Of a stretch of 64,000 nucleotides of DNA, positions 32,353 to 40,839 are shown one piece after another; position 1 is the stretch's first letter; every line of letters begins with the position of its first letter. The notes beneath the pieces were generated by a model. The model had not been told where the DNA came from, made no database searches, and saw nothing but the letters and a program-made list of their open reading frames with translations. This DNA comes from Rhodobacterales bacterium HKCCE3408 (GTDB lineage Bacteria > Pseudomonadota > Alphaproteobacteria > Rhodobacterales > Rhodobacteraceae). A program made the position numbers and the translations under genes. Location of the stretch: positions 1-64,000 of the forward strand of contig WVSN01000002.1 of NCBI GenBank assembly GCA_015689705.1. Direction: 5' to 3'.

Positions 32353-33911
32353 CAGATCATCTCCGCCGCTTTGGACGCGCGGGCCTGCTTGTCGAGCTTC
32401 TTCTGATGCTGCGCCCGGAAGTCGGGACGCAGGTTCGGTTCGCCCTCCCAGATGCCGGCGGTATCGTCTGCGCCGACGCCCTCGAAGAACGCGCGCATGC
32501 CTTCCATCCGCTCCTTGTTGGAGATGGCCGCGTTCACGACCTGCGCGAGCGATCCCGCACCGGCCGGACCCATCAGCGGACGGGCCGAGATGAGGTTGGT
32601 GAAGTACAGCGCCGGGATGCCGAGCTCTTTCGCCTTCTGCACGACCGGCGTGGTGCCGATCGACAGGTCGGGCCGGATCGCCTCCATCGCTGCGCAATCG
32701 TCTTCGAGCGAGGCGCGGAACTTGACCTTGGTGCCCTTGGACTCGAGCCAGTCGAGATCCTCGGCCGACCAGCGTGTCTTCGGGCAGGCGGTGCCGACAT
32801 AGGGCACGTTCGCCCCGCTTTCGATCAGCAGACGCGCGACCAGAAGCTCCGATCCCTCGTAGCCCGAGACCGTGACCGTGCCGTCGATGGGCGCGGCGGC
32901 CAAAGCGGACCGGATCGCCGGGAGGACGGCGTTCTGCGCTTCGGCCACCGCCGAGGCAGCGACGCCGAAGGCATCGCCGACCCGGGCCAGCCAGTCCGCT
33001 GTCCCGTCATGGCCCACTGGGGCAGAGCCAAGGATGGTGCGGCCGGCCGCTTCAAACTCGCGGATCGCACTGGTGTAGAACGGGTGGATCGCGGCAACCG
33101 CGCCGCAATCCAGTGCAGAATAGAGCTCGCGCCACTCACGGCAGGGAACGACCGGACCTGCCGCCAGACCGAGCGGCGCGAGCATCCCTCCGATACCTAT
33201 GGGATCAGCAGGGAACATTTCGCCCAACAGGGTGAGTGTCGGACGGTCTGAAATACCCGCGGTCGGAGCTTGTACCGGACCGGCCTCCGCCTCCGCGCGG
33301 GCATGGCTGAGCATGGCGCCGGCCAGGATGTCCTTGGCCTCCGCATGCGTGGGAACGCCGAATCCCGGCACGTCGATGCCGATGATCCGGACGCCGTTGA
33401 TCGTCTTGGGCAGAAGCCGCAGCGGAACGCCCGAGGCCGTCGGCACACAGAGATTGGTGACCACGATCGCGTCGTAACGCGCGGGGTCGGCCATCTTGTG
33501 AACCGCGTCGCGGATGTCCTCGAACAGCTTGCCGGTGACGAGCGTTTCGGAATTGAAGGGCACGTAGCCGACCGAGCGGCGCGCGCCGTAGAAGTGGGAC
33601 ACGAAGGTCAGGCCGTAGACGCAGCAGGCCGAGCCCGACAGGACCGTGCCGACACGCCGCATCCGAAGGCCGACGCGCAGCGACCCGAAGGCCGGGCACA
33701 TGCTCTGCGGCTTGTCGTGGGGTCCCTGCGGATAGTCGGCCGCGTAACGGTCGAGCAGTTCCGACTGGCCGGCCATCCGTGCGGCGGCTTCCATTTCGCC
33801 CGCGGGCGCATGGCAGCCGGCTCCGGCGCCCGAGGGTTCCGCGGGCGCTGTGTCAGCCCCCTGGATCACCTCGGCCTCGGCGGCCGTGTCGTATCTGACT
33901 TCGTCGGTCAC
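32352..33911 (-). CDS. bchY: Chlorophyllide reductase subunit BchY
   Basis: BchY contributes three cysteines to the [4Fe-4S] cluster shared with BchZ. In the 519-residue protein the candidates are in [17 protein letters not shown] and [10 protein letters not shown]. The start is GTG at 33911 with a GGAGG ribosome site about 5 bp upstream; it overlaps the stop of a 44-codon small ORF as GTGA. The first 50 or so residues, rich in Ala, Glu and Gly, look like a flexible extension. Confidence 0.95.
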   Translation of the reverse strand: MTDEVRYDTAAEAEVIQGADTAPAEPSGAGAGCHAPAGEMEAAARMAGQSELLDRYAADYPQGPHDKPQSMCPAFGSLRVGLRMRRVGTVLSGSACCVYGLTFVSHFYGARRSVGYVPFNSETLVTGKLFEDIRDAVHKMADPARYDAIVVTNLCVPTASGVPLRLLPKTINGVRIIGIDVPGFGVPTHAEAKDILAGAMLSHARAEAEAGPVQAPTAGISDRPTLTLLGEMFPADPIGIGGMLAPLGLAAGPVVPCREWRELYSALDCGAVAAIHPFYTSAIREFEAAGRTILGSAPVGHDGTADWLARVGDAFGVAASAVAEAQNAVLPAIRSALAAAPIDGTVTVSGYEGSELLVARLLIESGANVPYVGTACPKTRWSAEDLDWLESKGTKVKFRASLEDDCAAMEAIRPDLSIGTTPVVQKAKELGIPALYFTNLISARPLMGPAGAGSLAQVVNAAISNKERMEGMRAFFEGVGADDTAGIWEGEPNLRPDFRAQHQKKLDKQARASKAAEMI

Positions 33912-34042
33912 GCACCCTCCTTTCCGTTTGACGGGCGCCCGTTGCGGATGTCCCGCAGAAGGCGGCGCAGCTGTTCCGGCCGGGCCTTCTTGAGCACCAC
34001 GTCGATGCAATCGAGATCGGTGAGGGCGCAGTCGTCACACAT
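33908..34042 (-). CDS. Unrecognised 44-residue protein between bchX and bchY (small ORF B)
   Basis: I do not recognise this gene. It starts MCDDCALTDLDCIDVV (a CxxC plus a further Cys) and continues as a basic amphipathic helix with LRRLLRDIRNGRP. The start at 34042 has a consensus GGGGAGG ribosome site 9 bp upstream. Its ATG overlaps the end of small ORF A, and its stop overlaps the bchY GTG start (GTGA). Position, ribosome site and tight overlaps support real translation within bchCXYZ. A role in chlorophyllide reductase expression or iron-sulfur assembly is only a guess from location. Confidence 0.7.
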   Translation of the reverse strand: MCDDCALTDLDCIDVVLKKARPEQLRRLLRDIRNGRPSNGKEGA

Positions 34043-34208
34043 CGCGCTCGTCCTCCCCGGTCTCCGTGACGGCGGTCGCGCAGGACTTGCTGATCCGCTG
34101 CGCTTTCAGGATCGCGGCATCGGCGGAATGGATCGCATTCCACGCCCACTGGATGAGCGCCGGCCCGGACTGGGCCATGCCGGCCGGTCGGAACGGATCA
34201 CGCATCAT
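34035..34208 (-). CDS. Unrecognised 57-residue protein after bchX (small ORF A)
   Basis: I do not recognise this gene. Reading from [15 protein letters not shown], it has a central amphipathic segment ALIQWAWNAIHSADAAILKA and an acidic end (TGEDERDV). The start pair ATGATG at 34208/34205 lies inside the bchX 3' end with GAGG 9 bp upstream; an internal ATG at 34178 has no ribosome site. The stop overlaps small ORF B. Codon third positions are strongly G/C like the neighbours. Together the two ORFs fill the whole bchX-bchY gap. No function is assigned. Confidence 0.6.
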   Translation of the reverse strand: MMRDPFRPAGMAQSGPALIQWAWNAIHSADAAILKAQRISKSCATAVTETGEDERDV

Positions 34209-35202
34209 CGTAGATCACCTCGAGCGACACCTTCGGCTTGGCGTTCTTGCCGCGCATGTCTGCGTCAGTCGCCGGTTCCAGCTTGACGTCGCCGCCGGTC
34301 TGGCTCGCGTCGAACAGGCCGATCAGGTCATCCTGGCTGAGCGGCGTCGGCCGCAGCGGCGGGGCGCCGGCCACGTTCTCGGCCAGCTCGGCGAACATCG
34401 CGCCCCACGGACCGGCGGCGGTGCCGACGATCTGGTAATTCGCGGATTTCTTCCTGAGGTCGTCATCGGCCGGGATCGCGGCGAGGACCGGGATGTCGAC
34501 CGCCTCGGCGAAAGCCGCGGCCTCGCCCGAGCCGTCATCCTTGTTGATGACCAGGCCGGCGACGCCGACATTGCCGCCGAGCTTGCGGAAATATTCGACC
34601 GCCGAGCAGACGTTGTTCGCCACGTATAGCGACTGAAGGTCGTTCGATCCGACGAGGATCACCTTCTGCGCCATGTCCCGCGCGATCGGCAGGCCGAAGC
34701 CGCCGCAGACCACGTCGCCGAGAAAGTCCAGCAGAACGTAGTCGAAGTCCCAGTCGTGGAAGCCGAGCTTCTCGAGCAATTCGAAACCGTGGATGATCCC
34801 GCGCCCGCCGCAGCCGCGTCCGACCTCGGGCCCGCCAAGCTCCATCGCGAACACGCCGCCGCGCTTGAAGCAGACGTCGCCGATGGCGACTTCCTCGCCG
34901 GCGAGCTTTTTCGCGGTCGAGGTTTCGATGATCGTCGGGCAGGCCTTGCCGCCGAACAGCAGGCTGGTCGTATCCGACTTCGGGTCGCAGCCAATCAGCA
35001 GCACACGCTTGCCCATCTCGGCCATCATGTGGCTGAGGTTGGCGAGCGTGAACGACTTGCCGATGCCGCCCTTGCCGTAGATCGCGATGATCTGCGTCTT
35101 CTTCGTCGGCTCGGATTGCGGAACCTCGAGCGTCGGCTCCTCGGTGGCTTCGGCGCGCAGACCGGCGTCGTAGTCCTTCAGGTTCGGGACATCGAGGGTC
35201 AT
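34198..35202 (-). CDS. bchX: Chlorophyllide reductase iron protein BchX
   Basis: BchX is the nitrogenase-Fe-protein-like ATPase donating electrons to BchYZ. The 334-residue protein has the P-loop [10 protein letters not shown] and cluster cysteines in GRGCGGRG and GDVVCGGFG, after an N-terminal extension of about 35 residues that lacks obvious structure. The ATG at 35202 overlaps the bchC stop by 4 bp (ATGA). Confidence 0.97.
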   Translation of the reverse strand: MTLDVPNLKDYDAGLRAEATEEPTLEVPQSEPTKKTQIIAIYGKGGIGKSFTLANLSHMMAEMGKRVLLIGCDPKSDTTSLLFGGKACPTIIETSTAKKLAGEEVAIGDVCFKRGGVFAMELGGPEVGRGCGGRGIIHGFELLEKLGFHDWDFDYVLLDFLGDVVCGGFGLPIARDMAQKVILVGSNDLQSLYVANNVCSAVEYFRKLGGNVGVAGLVINKDDGSGEAAAFAEAVDIPVLAAIPADDDLRKKSANYQIVGTAAGPWGAMFAELAENVAGAPPLRPTPLSQDDLIGLFDASQTGGDVKLEPATDADMRGKNAKPKVSLEVIYDDA

Positions 35203-36137
35203 GGCATCTCCCAGTCGAGGATCATTTTGAGGCAGGCCGGATCGCGGAAAGCGGTGCGATACGCGGCCTCGGCCCGCTGCGCGGGCACGGCGTGTGTAAC
35301 CAGTCCGTCCAGCGACAGTGCGCCGTGGTCGATCAGGTCGCGGGTGGCGACGAGGTCGGCGCGGGTCCATTCCGCAGCGATGCGGAACCGGGCCTCTTTC
35401 ATGAAGGCGGGCGGAAAGGCGAAGCTGAGCGGCTCGGGGTAGAACCCGGCGAGCACCAGCTCGCCGCCCTTGGCAAGCCTGGCGATAAGCGTGTTCAGGA
35501 TGCCGCTGTCGCCGGTGGCGTCGTAGATGCAGGCATAGTCCTGGCGCGGATCGGCGTCGGGGTGCAGGACCTCGTAGCCCGTTGCACCCTTCGCGCGGTC
35601 GGCGTCGATTTCCCAGACGGTCGGCGGCGGGCCGCCCGCGGCGATGGTCAGCCGCGCCAGCAGCCGGCCGAAGACGCCATGTCCGACGATCAGCTCGGGC
35701 AGCGCGTGGTTCAGTCCGGCCATTGCGTGCCGCGCTGTCGCGGCCAGCGCCAGAAGCGCGCCCTCGGGGCCCATCGCGCCGTCGATCCGGATCGCCCGGT
35801 CGGCGCGGGTGGTCAGTGCGCTCGACGCACCGCCGAACAGGCCGCGAATCGCGCCGTAGCATGTGGCGCCCGGAACGAAGACGGTATCACCCGGCTTGAA
35901 GCCGGTGCCCGGCGCGGCCCCGACGACCTCGCCCGCGGCCTCGTAGCCTGGGATCAGCGGGTAGCCCATGCCGGGGAACGGCGGCATCGTGCCGGACCAG
36001 AAGAGCTTCTCGGTTCCAGTGGAAATGCCCGAATGCCGTACGGATACGGTCAGGTCGCCGGGACCGGGTGTATCGATTCCGACCTTACGGACGGTCAATG
36101 CCTGTGGTCCTTCAAGTATGACGGCTTGGGCGTGCAC
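35199..36137 (-). CDS. bchC: Bacteriochlorophyllide a dehydrogenase
   Basis: BchC oxidises the 3-hydroxyethyl group to the 3-acetyl group of bacteriochlorophyllide a. The 312-residue protein belongs to the zinc-type alcohol dehydrogenase family ([22 protein letters not shown]). The start is GTG at 36137 with GGGGAGG 4 bp upstream; an in-frame ATG at 36176 would add an unlikely N-terminus. It is the first gene of bchCXYZ-puf and has two PpsR sites upstream, although transcription from crtE-crtF may also read in. Confidence 0.95.
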   Translation of the reverse strand: MHAQAVILEGPQALTVRKVGIDTPGPGDLTVSVRHSGISTGTEKLFWSGTMPPFPGMGYPLIPGYEAAGEVVGAAPGTGFKPGDTVFVPGATCYGAIRGLFGGASSALTTRADRAIRIDGAMGPEGALLALAATARHAMAGLNHALPELIVGHGVFGRLLARLTIAAGGPPPTVWEIDADRAKGATGYEVLHPDADPRQDYACIYDATGDSGILNTLIARLAKGGELVLAGFYPEPLSFAFPPAFMKEARFRIAAEWTRADLVATRDLIDHGALSLDGLVTHAVPAQRAEAAYRTAFRDPACLKMILDWEMP

Positions 36138-36202
36138 CGAACCTCCCCTTTCTTCCATCCCGGACCTCGGTTGCACGATTGGTCAGGGATGGCCTTGTGA
36201 TG

Positions 36203-36220
36203 TGTAAGTTTAGCCTGACA
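36203..36220. promoter_or_regulatory. PpsR/CrtJ operator 1 of bchC, over the -10 box
   Basis: TGTAAGTTTAGCCTGACA is an exact TGT-N12-ACA site. On the minus strand it contains TAAACT (36212-36207), a likely -10 box placed 16 bp from the TTGACA in the next operator. Confidence 0.82.
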
Positions 36221-36228
36221 CATTGGTA

Positions 36229-36246
36229 TGTCAATGAAAATGGACA
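36229..36246. promoter_or_regulatory. PpsR/CrtJ operator 2 of bchC, over the -35 box
   Basis: TGTCAATGAAAATGGACA is an exact TGT-N12-ACA site centred 26 bp from operator 1. Its left arm gives a consensus TTGACA -35 box on the minus strand (36234-36229). Tandem sites covering both promoter hexamers favour cooperative repression by a PpsR tetramer. Confidence 0.82.
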
Positions 36247-36266
36247 GGCTCTTGATGCTGCAAACG

Positions 36267-37373
36267 TCAGGGACGCCGCGCGGTCACGATCCCGGTGACA
36301 AAGGGCCGGTCGACGCGAGGCATACGGATGTCGGCGAATCCGGCGGCCTTCAGCATTTCGCCTATTTTCATTGGCGATCGAACGCATCCCGTGCCCATCG
36401 CCATGCAATAGAGCGCGAAGTAGACGTCGCCCGCACGGTTCGGGTCGTCGCCGCCCGACATCGGCTCGGACACGATCAACCGTCCGCCGGACGGAAGACT
36501 GTCAAAGACGCGTGACAGCAACAGGTCGACCGTCGCGTCGGCATGGTCGTAGAGCACGCGGACAAGTGAAATCGCATCTGCACCATCCGGCAAAGCTTCG
36601 GTCCGGAAGTCGCGCGCGGCCTTCTCGATCCGCGGATCGTCCGGCGCCGGAACAGCAGGCAGGTCGACGAGGATCGCCCTCAGGTGCGGGAATCGGTCGA
36701 TCGCGGCGCGGAGGAACGCGCCGGTTCCGCCGCCCACATCCATCAGCACACGCACGTCGCTCAGGTCCACCGCTTTCAGCGTTTCCTCGGCGACCAGTGC
36801 CTGGCTGTCAGTCATCAGCCGGGAATACCGCGCTGCGGTTTCCGGGTCCCCGGCCGCACCGGCGCCGAATACATAGGGCCAGAACCGCGCCAGCTCGGGC
36901 TCGGTCTCGCCGCGCAGGAAGCCGACGGGGTCGGCAAGGTCGCGGTAGAGAATCGCGTGATGTTCGATCATGTCGGGCAGGCCGGGCACACCGCGCAACG
37001 CCGCGCCCAGCCGCGCGAGCCGGTAGCGCCCGTCGCGCTGGCGCTTCAGCAGCTTCAGCCCCGAGGCCGCCCGGCACAGCCGGTCCATCGCGCCCGGATC
37101 CATCCCCGTCTCCAACGCCAGCGAGGCCGCTGTCTTCGGCCCGCCCGCCAACAGGTCGGGCAGGCGAAGGACCACGACGGCCTGAAGAACCTGCGAATAG
37201 GTGAAGCCGGCGACGAGATCGAACAGCCGCTCGCCATCGCGGCGCGCCATCGTCTTCGTCAGGGGAAACCGCGCCGCCCAGGACTGGAACCCGCGCGAGG
37301 CCAGAAGCGCCGTCTGCCGAAGGCGCAGCCGGTCCAGAAGCCCGGGGCGCGAGCCGGGCTCGGCCGCCGTCAT
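36267..37373 (-). CDS. crtF: Carotenoid O-methyltransferase (demethylspheroidene/hydroxyneurosporene methyltransferase)
   Basis: CrtF methylates the C1 hydroxyl of acyclic carotenoids using SAM, on the spheroidene or spirilloxanthin branch. The 368-residue protein has a winged-helix dimerisation part and a methyltransferase domain with VLMDVGGGTGAFL, LVDLPAVP and the late ISLVRVLYDHAD. The start at 37373 lies 1 bp after the crtE stop. The end runs up to the bchC promoter region, consistent with crtEF-bchCXYZ-puf superoperon structure. Confidence 0.94.
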   Translation of the reverse strand: MTAAEPGSRPGLLDRLRLRQTALLASRGFQSWAARFPLTKTMARRDGERLFDLVAGFTYSQVLQAVVVLRLPDLLAGGPKTAASLALETGMDPGAMDRLCRAASGLKLLKRQRDGRYRLARLGAALRGVPGLPDMIEHHAILYRDLADPVGFLRGETEPELARFWPYVFGAGAAGDPETAARYSRLMTDSQALVAEETLKAVDLSDVRVLMDVGGGTGAFLRAAIDRFPHLRAILVDLPAVPAPDDPRIEKAARDFRTEALPDGADAISLVRVLYDHADATVDLLLSRVFDSLPSGGRLIVSEPMSGGDDPNRAGDVYFALYCMAMGTGCVRSPMKIGEMLKAAGFADIRMPRVDRPFVTGIVTARRP

Positions 37374-37374
37374 C

Positions 37375-38244
37375 TCAAACCGCCATGCGCGCCGGAATCA
37401 CCGGCATCAGCCGTTCCGCCTGCGCGCGGATGATCTCGCACAGGGCCGCTTCGCCCGGACAGGACGGGATCGAGGCGATGGCGCCGGACAGGATATCCTC
37501 GAGCCGCCGGATCGCCCCGCGAACGCCCAGTTCGGCGACGGCGTTCGGGCGGGCATGGACGGCGTCCTGCCCCGCGGGCTTGCCGAGCACGTCCTCGTCA
37601 TACAGTGCGTCACGCAGATCATCGGCGACCTGGAAGGCTTCTCCGATGCGCGCGCCCAGTTCCGTCCACGCCTCCGGGTCGGACCCGGCAGCCGCAGCGC
37701 CCATCGCCGTCGCGGCGGTGAACAGCGACCCGGTCTTGGCCTGGTGATAGGCCGAAAGGTTGACCTTCGACTCGCTCTCCCACCCCTGACCGGCACAGAT
37801 GCCACCGGGCATTCCGGTCGACCGGGCGAGGATGCGCATCAGCGCAAGAGCCCGTCCCGCATCGGACGCGGGCAGTTCTGTCAGCGTCTCGAAGGCCATC
37901 ACGATCAGCGAATCGCCGGCGAGCAACGCCAGCGCTTCGCCATAGGCGCGGTGCAGGCTCGGCTTGCCGCGCCGGATGTCGGCGTCGTCGAAGCAGGGCA
38001 TGTCGTCGTGGACAAGGCTCGCGCAGTGCATTAGCTCGATCGCGGCGGCGGCGGCATTGGCGACCTCGGGCCGGTCGTCGCCGCAGGCCACGGCAACGGA
38101 CAGGCACAGCGTGGGCCGGATCCGCGCCCCGCCGGGATTGACCGCGTAGTCCAGCGCCTGGCCCAGTGCGGGCGGCGCGGGATCCAGTCGGGCGCCCGCG
38201 ATGGCGGCGGCGATGGTCTCTTCGATGCGGGATCTGATCGGCAT
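37375..38244 (-). CDS. crtE: Geranylgeranyl diphosphate synthase
   Basis: CrtE builds C20 GGPP for both carotenoids and the bacteriochlorophyll tail. The 289-residue all-helical prenyltransferase has the first aspartate-rich motif DDMPCFD (with the two-residue insertion of bacterial enzymes), the second motif DDLRD, and GGARIRP for pyrophosphate binding. A GGAGGG ribosome site lies a few bases before the ATG at 38244. It is the first gene of the second superoperon. Confidence 0.96.
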   Translation of the reverse strand: MPIRSRIEETIAAAIAGARLDPAPPALGQALDYAVNPGGARIRPTLCLSVAVACGDDRPEVANAAAAAIELMHCASLVHDDMPCFDDADIRRGKPSLHRAYGEALALLAGDSLIVMAFETLTELPASDAGRALALMRILARSTGMPGGICAGQGWESESKVNLSAYHQAKTGSLFTAATAMGAAAAGSDPEAWTELGARIGEAFQVADDLRDALYDEDVLGKPAGQDAVHARPNAVAELGVRGAIRRLEDILSGAIASIPSCPGEAALCEIIRAQAERLMPVIPARMAV

Positions 38245-38271
38245 GGGCCCTCCGGCGACCGGGGCTTCAGT

Positions 38272-38289
38272 TGTAAATTACACTGGACA
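38272..38289. promoter_or_regulatory. PpsR/CrtJ operator in the crtE-crtD divergent region, crtE side
   Basis: TGTAAATTACACTGGACA is an exact TGT-N12-ACA site 28 bp upstream of the crtE ATG. It is centred 31 bp from its partner on the crtD side and lies over the probable -35 region of crtD and -10 region of crtE. Confidence 0.82.
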
Positions 38290-38302
38290 GTCAGCTTTCG
38301 AC

Positions 38303-38320
38303 TGTCAACTATAATGGACA
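38303..38320. promoter_or_regulatory. PpsR/CrtJ operator in the crtE-crtD divergent region, crtD side
   Basis: TGTCAACTATAATGGACA is an exact TGT-N12-ACA site containing a consensus plus-strand -10 box, TATAAT (38310-38315), and a minus-strand TTGACA (38308-38303). One bound repressor would cover elements of both divergent promoters. Confidence 0.82.
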
Positions 38321-38335
38321 ACCCGGGGAGAGGCC

Positions 38336-39904
38336 TTGGCCGCAGAATCTGGACAGATCGTCGTCATCGGCGCCGGGATCGGCGGATTGTCGGCTGCGCT
38401 CCGGCTTGCGGCCGCGGGCCACCGTGTCCGGGTCGTCGAGGCCGCCGCCGCGCCTGGCGGAAAAATGCGGCAGGTTCCATCCTCTGCCGGACCGGTCGAT
38501 GCCGGACCGACCGTCCTGACCATGGCGCCGGTGTTCGAGGATCTTTTCGCGGCGGCCGGCACCACGCTCTCCGATCACGTCACGCTTGTACGCGAACCGG
38601 TTCTCGCCCGGCACTGGTGGCCGGACGGATCGACCCTCGATCTCCATGACGACGCCGAAGCCTCGGCCGAGGCTGTAGGCGCTTTCGCCGGACCGGGCGA
38701 GGCACGCGCCTTTCGCGCCTTCACCTTGCGCGCCCGCGCGCTGTTCGACGGGTTCGACGCGCCGATCATGCAGGCGCCGAAGCCGACGCTGTCGCGCCTC
38801 GTCGCCCATGTCCTCGCCCATCCAGGCCTTGCCACGAAGATCGCGCCGGGCCGCAGCCTCGCCGGCCTTCTTCGCACCAGCTTCCGCGATCCACGACTGC
38901 GCCAGCTCTTCGGGCGCTACGCCACCTATGTCGGCGGCTCGCCCTATCTCACGCCCGGGCTGCTGTGTCTGATCTGGGCCTCCGAGGCGGCCGGCGTGTG
39001 GCGTGTCGAAGGTGGGATGCAACGTCTCGCCCAGGCCATTGCCGATCTGGCCGAAGCGCGGGGTGTCACCTTCTCCTACGGCCAGCCGGTCGCGCGCGTC
39101 GAACGCCAGGGCGGGCGGGCGTCCGCCGTTGTGCTGGAAGACGGCGCCCGCATCGCCTGCACCGCGGTTCTCTTCAACGGCGATCCCCGCGCACTGTCGC
39201 TCGGCCTCCTCGGTGACGGCATCCGCGAGGCGATCCCCGGAACCGGAACCGAGCCGCGCAGCTACTCCGCCTATGTCTGGCATTTCGCGGCCGAGGCCGA
39301 CGGCCTGCCGCTCGCCCATCACAACGTGATCTTTGGCCACGACGCGCGGTCCGAATTCGACGATCTCGAAGCCGGACGGATGCCGGCCGATCCCACGCTC
39401 TACATCTGCGCGCAGGATCGTGGCGCCGGGCTTCATCCGGAGGGCCGTGAGCGGTTCGAGATCATTCTGAACGGCCCGCCCGGGCAGTCCCCGCCGGAAG
39501 AGGAGTTTCTCCGATGTCGCACACTGACCTTCGAGACGCTGTCCGCCGCGGGTCTGAGACTGTCGCCGCGGCCGGGCCGCGAAGCGCTGACGACGCCCGG
39601 GGACTTCTCGGAGGCCTTCCCCGGATCGGCCGGGTCGCTCTACGGGCGGAGCCCGCACGGAACGATGGCAGCCTTCCAGAGACCGACGGCGCGGACGGCG
39701 GTGCCGGGGCTCTACCTGGCGGGGGGCGGGGCACATCCCGGGGCGGGGGTGCCGATGGCCTGCCTCTCCGGCCGGCACGCGGCCGCGGCGATGACAGCGG
39801 ACCTTGCTTCGACCTCCACGTCCCGCCGGACGGCTATGCCTGGTGGTATGTCGACGGGATCACCCACGACGGGTCCCGTGCGATCACGATCATCGGTTTC
39901 ATAG
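38336..39904 (+). CDS. crtD: Methoxyneurosporene dehydrogenase (carotenoid 3,4-desaturase)
   Basis: CrtD introduces the C3-C4 double bond in hydroxy/methoxy carotenoids. The 522-residue FAD enzyme of the CrtI family starts with VVIGAGIGGLSAALRL and has the C-terminal FAD motif LYLAGGGAHPGAGVPMA. The start is TTG at 38336: it follows GGGGAG by 6 bp, and an in-frame stop just upstream excludes a longer form. The last 25-30 residues (STSTSRRTAMPGGMS...) lie past the usual family end, in DNA that also encodes conserved CrtC sequence in the -1 frame. Confidence 0.93.
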   Translation: MAAESGQIVVIGAGIGGLSAALRLAAAGHRVRVVEAAAAPGGKMRQVPSSAGPVDAGPTVLTMAPVFEDLFAAAGTTLSDHVTLVREPVLARHWWPDGSTLDLHDDAEASAEAVGAFAGPGEARAFRAFTLRARALFDGFDAPIMQAPKPTLSRLVAHVLAHPGLATKIAPGRSLAGLLRTSFRDPRLRQLFGRYATYVGGSPYLTPGLLCLIWASEAAGVWRVEGGMQRLAQAIADLAEARGVTFSYGQPVARVERQGGRASAVVLEDGARIACTAVLFNGDPRALSLGLLGDGIREAIPGTGTEPRSYSAYVWHFAAEADGLPLAHHNVIFGHDARSEFDDLEAGRMPADPTLYICAQDRGAGLHPEGRERFEIILNGPPGQSPPEEEFLRCRTLTFETLSAAGLRLSPRPGREALTTPGDFSEAFPGSAGSLYGRSPHGTMAAFQRPTARTAVPGLYLAGGGAHPGAGVPMACLSGRHAAAAMTADLASTSTSRRTAMPGGMSTGSPTTGPVRSRSSVS

Positions 39905-40737
39905 GCTCGGTTTTCTCGCCCTGGTACCGTTGGTCGGGACGGCGCGATCCCGCCAACCATTGCTGCCTGAACGTCGTCACCTACGGGCGCGGCGGGCGCT
40001 GGACGATGACCGATCGCGGGCGCTCGGCGCTGAAGCTGTCGCCCGAACGGATCGACATCGGGCCGTCCGCGATGGAATGGTCAGCCAATCGGTTAATTGT
40101 TTCGATCGACGAGATGTCCACGCCGCACGGCCAGCGGATCAGGGGCGAAGTCGAGATCACGCCGAGCGGCGTGACCGGGGTCGAGATGCCGCTGACATCT
40201 GACGGCGCGCATGTCTGGCGGCCGTTCGCCCCGCGCGCGAAGATCGACGTGCGGCTGAACCGTCCGGGCTGGACCTGGACCGGCGAGGGGTATTTCGACG
40301 CGAATTTCGGCACGCGCGCGCTGGAAGCCGATTTCTCCTACTGGTCCTGGGGCCGGTTCCCCGTCGGTGACGGTGCGGCCTGCTTCTACGACGCGACGCG
40401 GCGGGACGGGACACGCCTGCACACGGCGATCGGCTTCGACGCGCAGGGACTGCCGCAGACGATCCCCGAACCGCCGGCCGCGACCCTGCCCAGATCGCTC
40501 TGGGCCGTCGGCCGGGTGACCCGGGCCGATCCGGGCCACCAGCCACGGCAGGTGATGAACATGCTCGACGCGCCGTTCTACAACCGCGCCGCCGTCCGGA
40601 CCCGGATCAACGGCGAGGACTCGCTCGGCATCTACGAGGCGCTGGATCTCGACCGGTTCCGCGGCCCGTGGCTGATGCCGATGCTGGCCGTCCGAGTCCC
40701 GCGCCGGGCGCACTGGCCGGCCGGAAAGTTGCCCTGA
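39514..40737 (+). CDS. crtC: Carotenoid 1,2-hydratase (hydroxyneurosporene synthase), start uncertain
   Basis: CrtC adds water to the psi end group of neurosporene or lycopene, preceding CrtD and CrtF. Conserved sequence begins with DGYAWWYVDGI (about 39829) and continues with GFIGSVFSPWYRWSGRRDP and TMTDRGRSALKL. In this frame there is no ATG, GTG or TTG between 39517 and 40005. The only upstream ATG is 39514, which does have a GAGGAG ribosome site 8 bp before it but would add about 100 residues of alternate-frame, Gly/Arg-rich sequence over crtD. CTG at 39760 is another option; ATG 40006 would cut off conserved sequence. Confidence 0.85.
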   Translation: MSHTDLRDAVRRGSETVAAAGPRSADDARGLLGGLPRIGRVALRAEPARNDGSLPETDGADGGAGALPGGGRGTSRGGGADGLPLRPARGRGDDSGPCFDLHVPPDGYAWWYVDGITHDGSRAITIIGFIGSVFSPWYRWSGRRDPANHCCLNVVTYGRGGRWTMTDRGRSALKLSPERIDIGPSAMEWSANRLIVSIDEMSTPHGQRIRGEVEITPSGVTGVEMPLTSDGAHVWRPFAPRAKIDVRLNRPGWTWTGEGYFDANFGTRALEADFSYWSWGRFPVGDGAACFYDATRRDGTRLHTAIGFDAQGLPQTIPEPPAATLPRSLWAVGRVTRADPGHQPRQVMNMLDAPFYNRAAVRTRINGEDSLGIYEALDLDRFRGPWLMPMLAVRVPRRAHWPAGKLP

Positions 40738-40780
40738 CGCGCATCCTGCGGCGCCGGTCGAGCGTTGCGCTTCGGTGCGC

Positions 40781-40803
40781 CACCGGTTGTCGCCGCACCG
40801 GTG
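40781..40803. terminator. Possible terminator after crtC
   Basis: CACCGGT (40781-40787) pairs with ACCGGTG (40797-40803) over 7 bp around a 9-nt loop, in the 102-bp gap between crtC and hslV. No T-run follows, so it could also be part of the hslV leader. Confidence 0.35.
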
Positions 40804-40839
40804 CCTTGCCATATAGGCCGCACGAACGCGGAGGGCGGC

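Noticed and set aside
33853-34149. 98-codon minus-strand frame across the bchX-bchY gap
   Set aside because: It runs into bchY in the wrong frame, has Arg/Ser-rich shadow composition, and conflicts with the two small ORFs that have ribosome sites.
39721-39727. Programmed -1 frameshift making a CrtD-CrtC fusion
   Set aside because: The G GGG GGC run is suggestive, but a shift there would remove the essential C-terminal FAD motif of CrtD and no downstream stimulatory structure was established.
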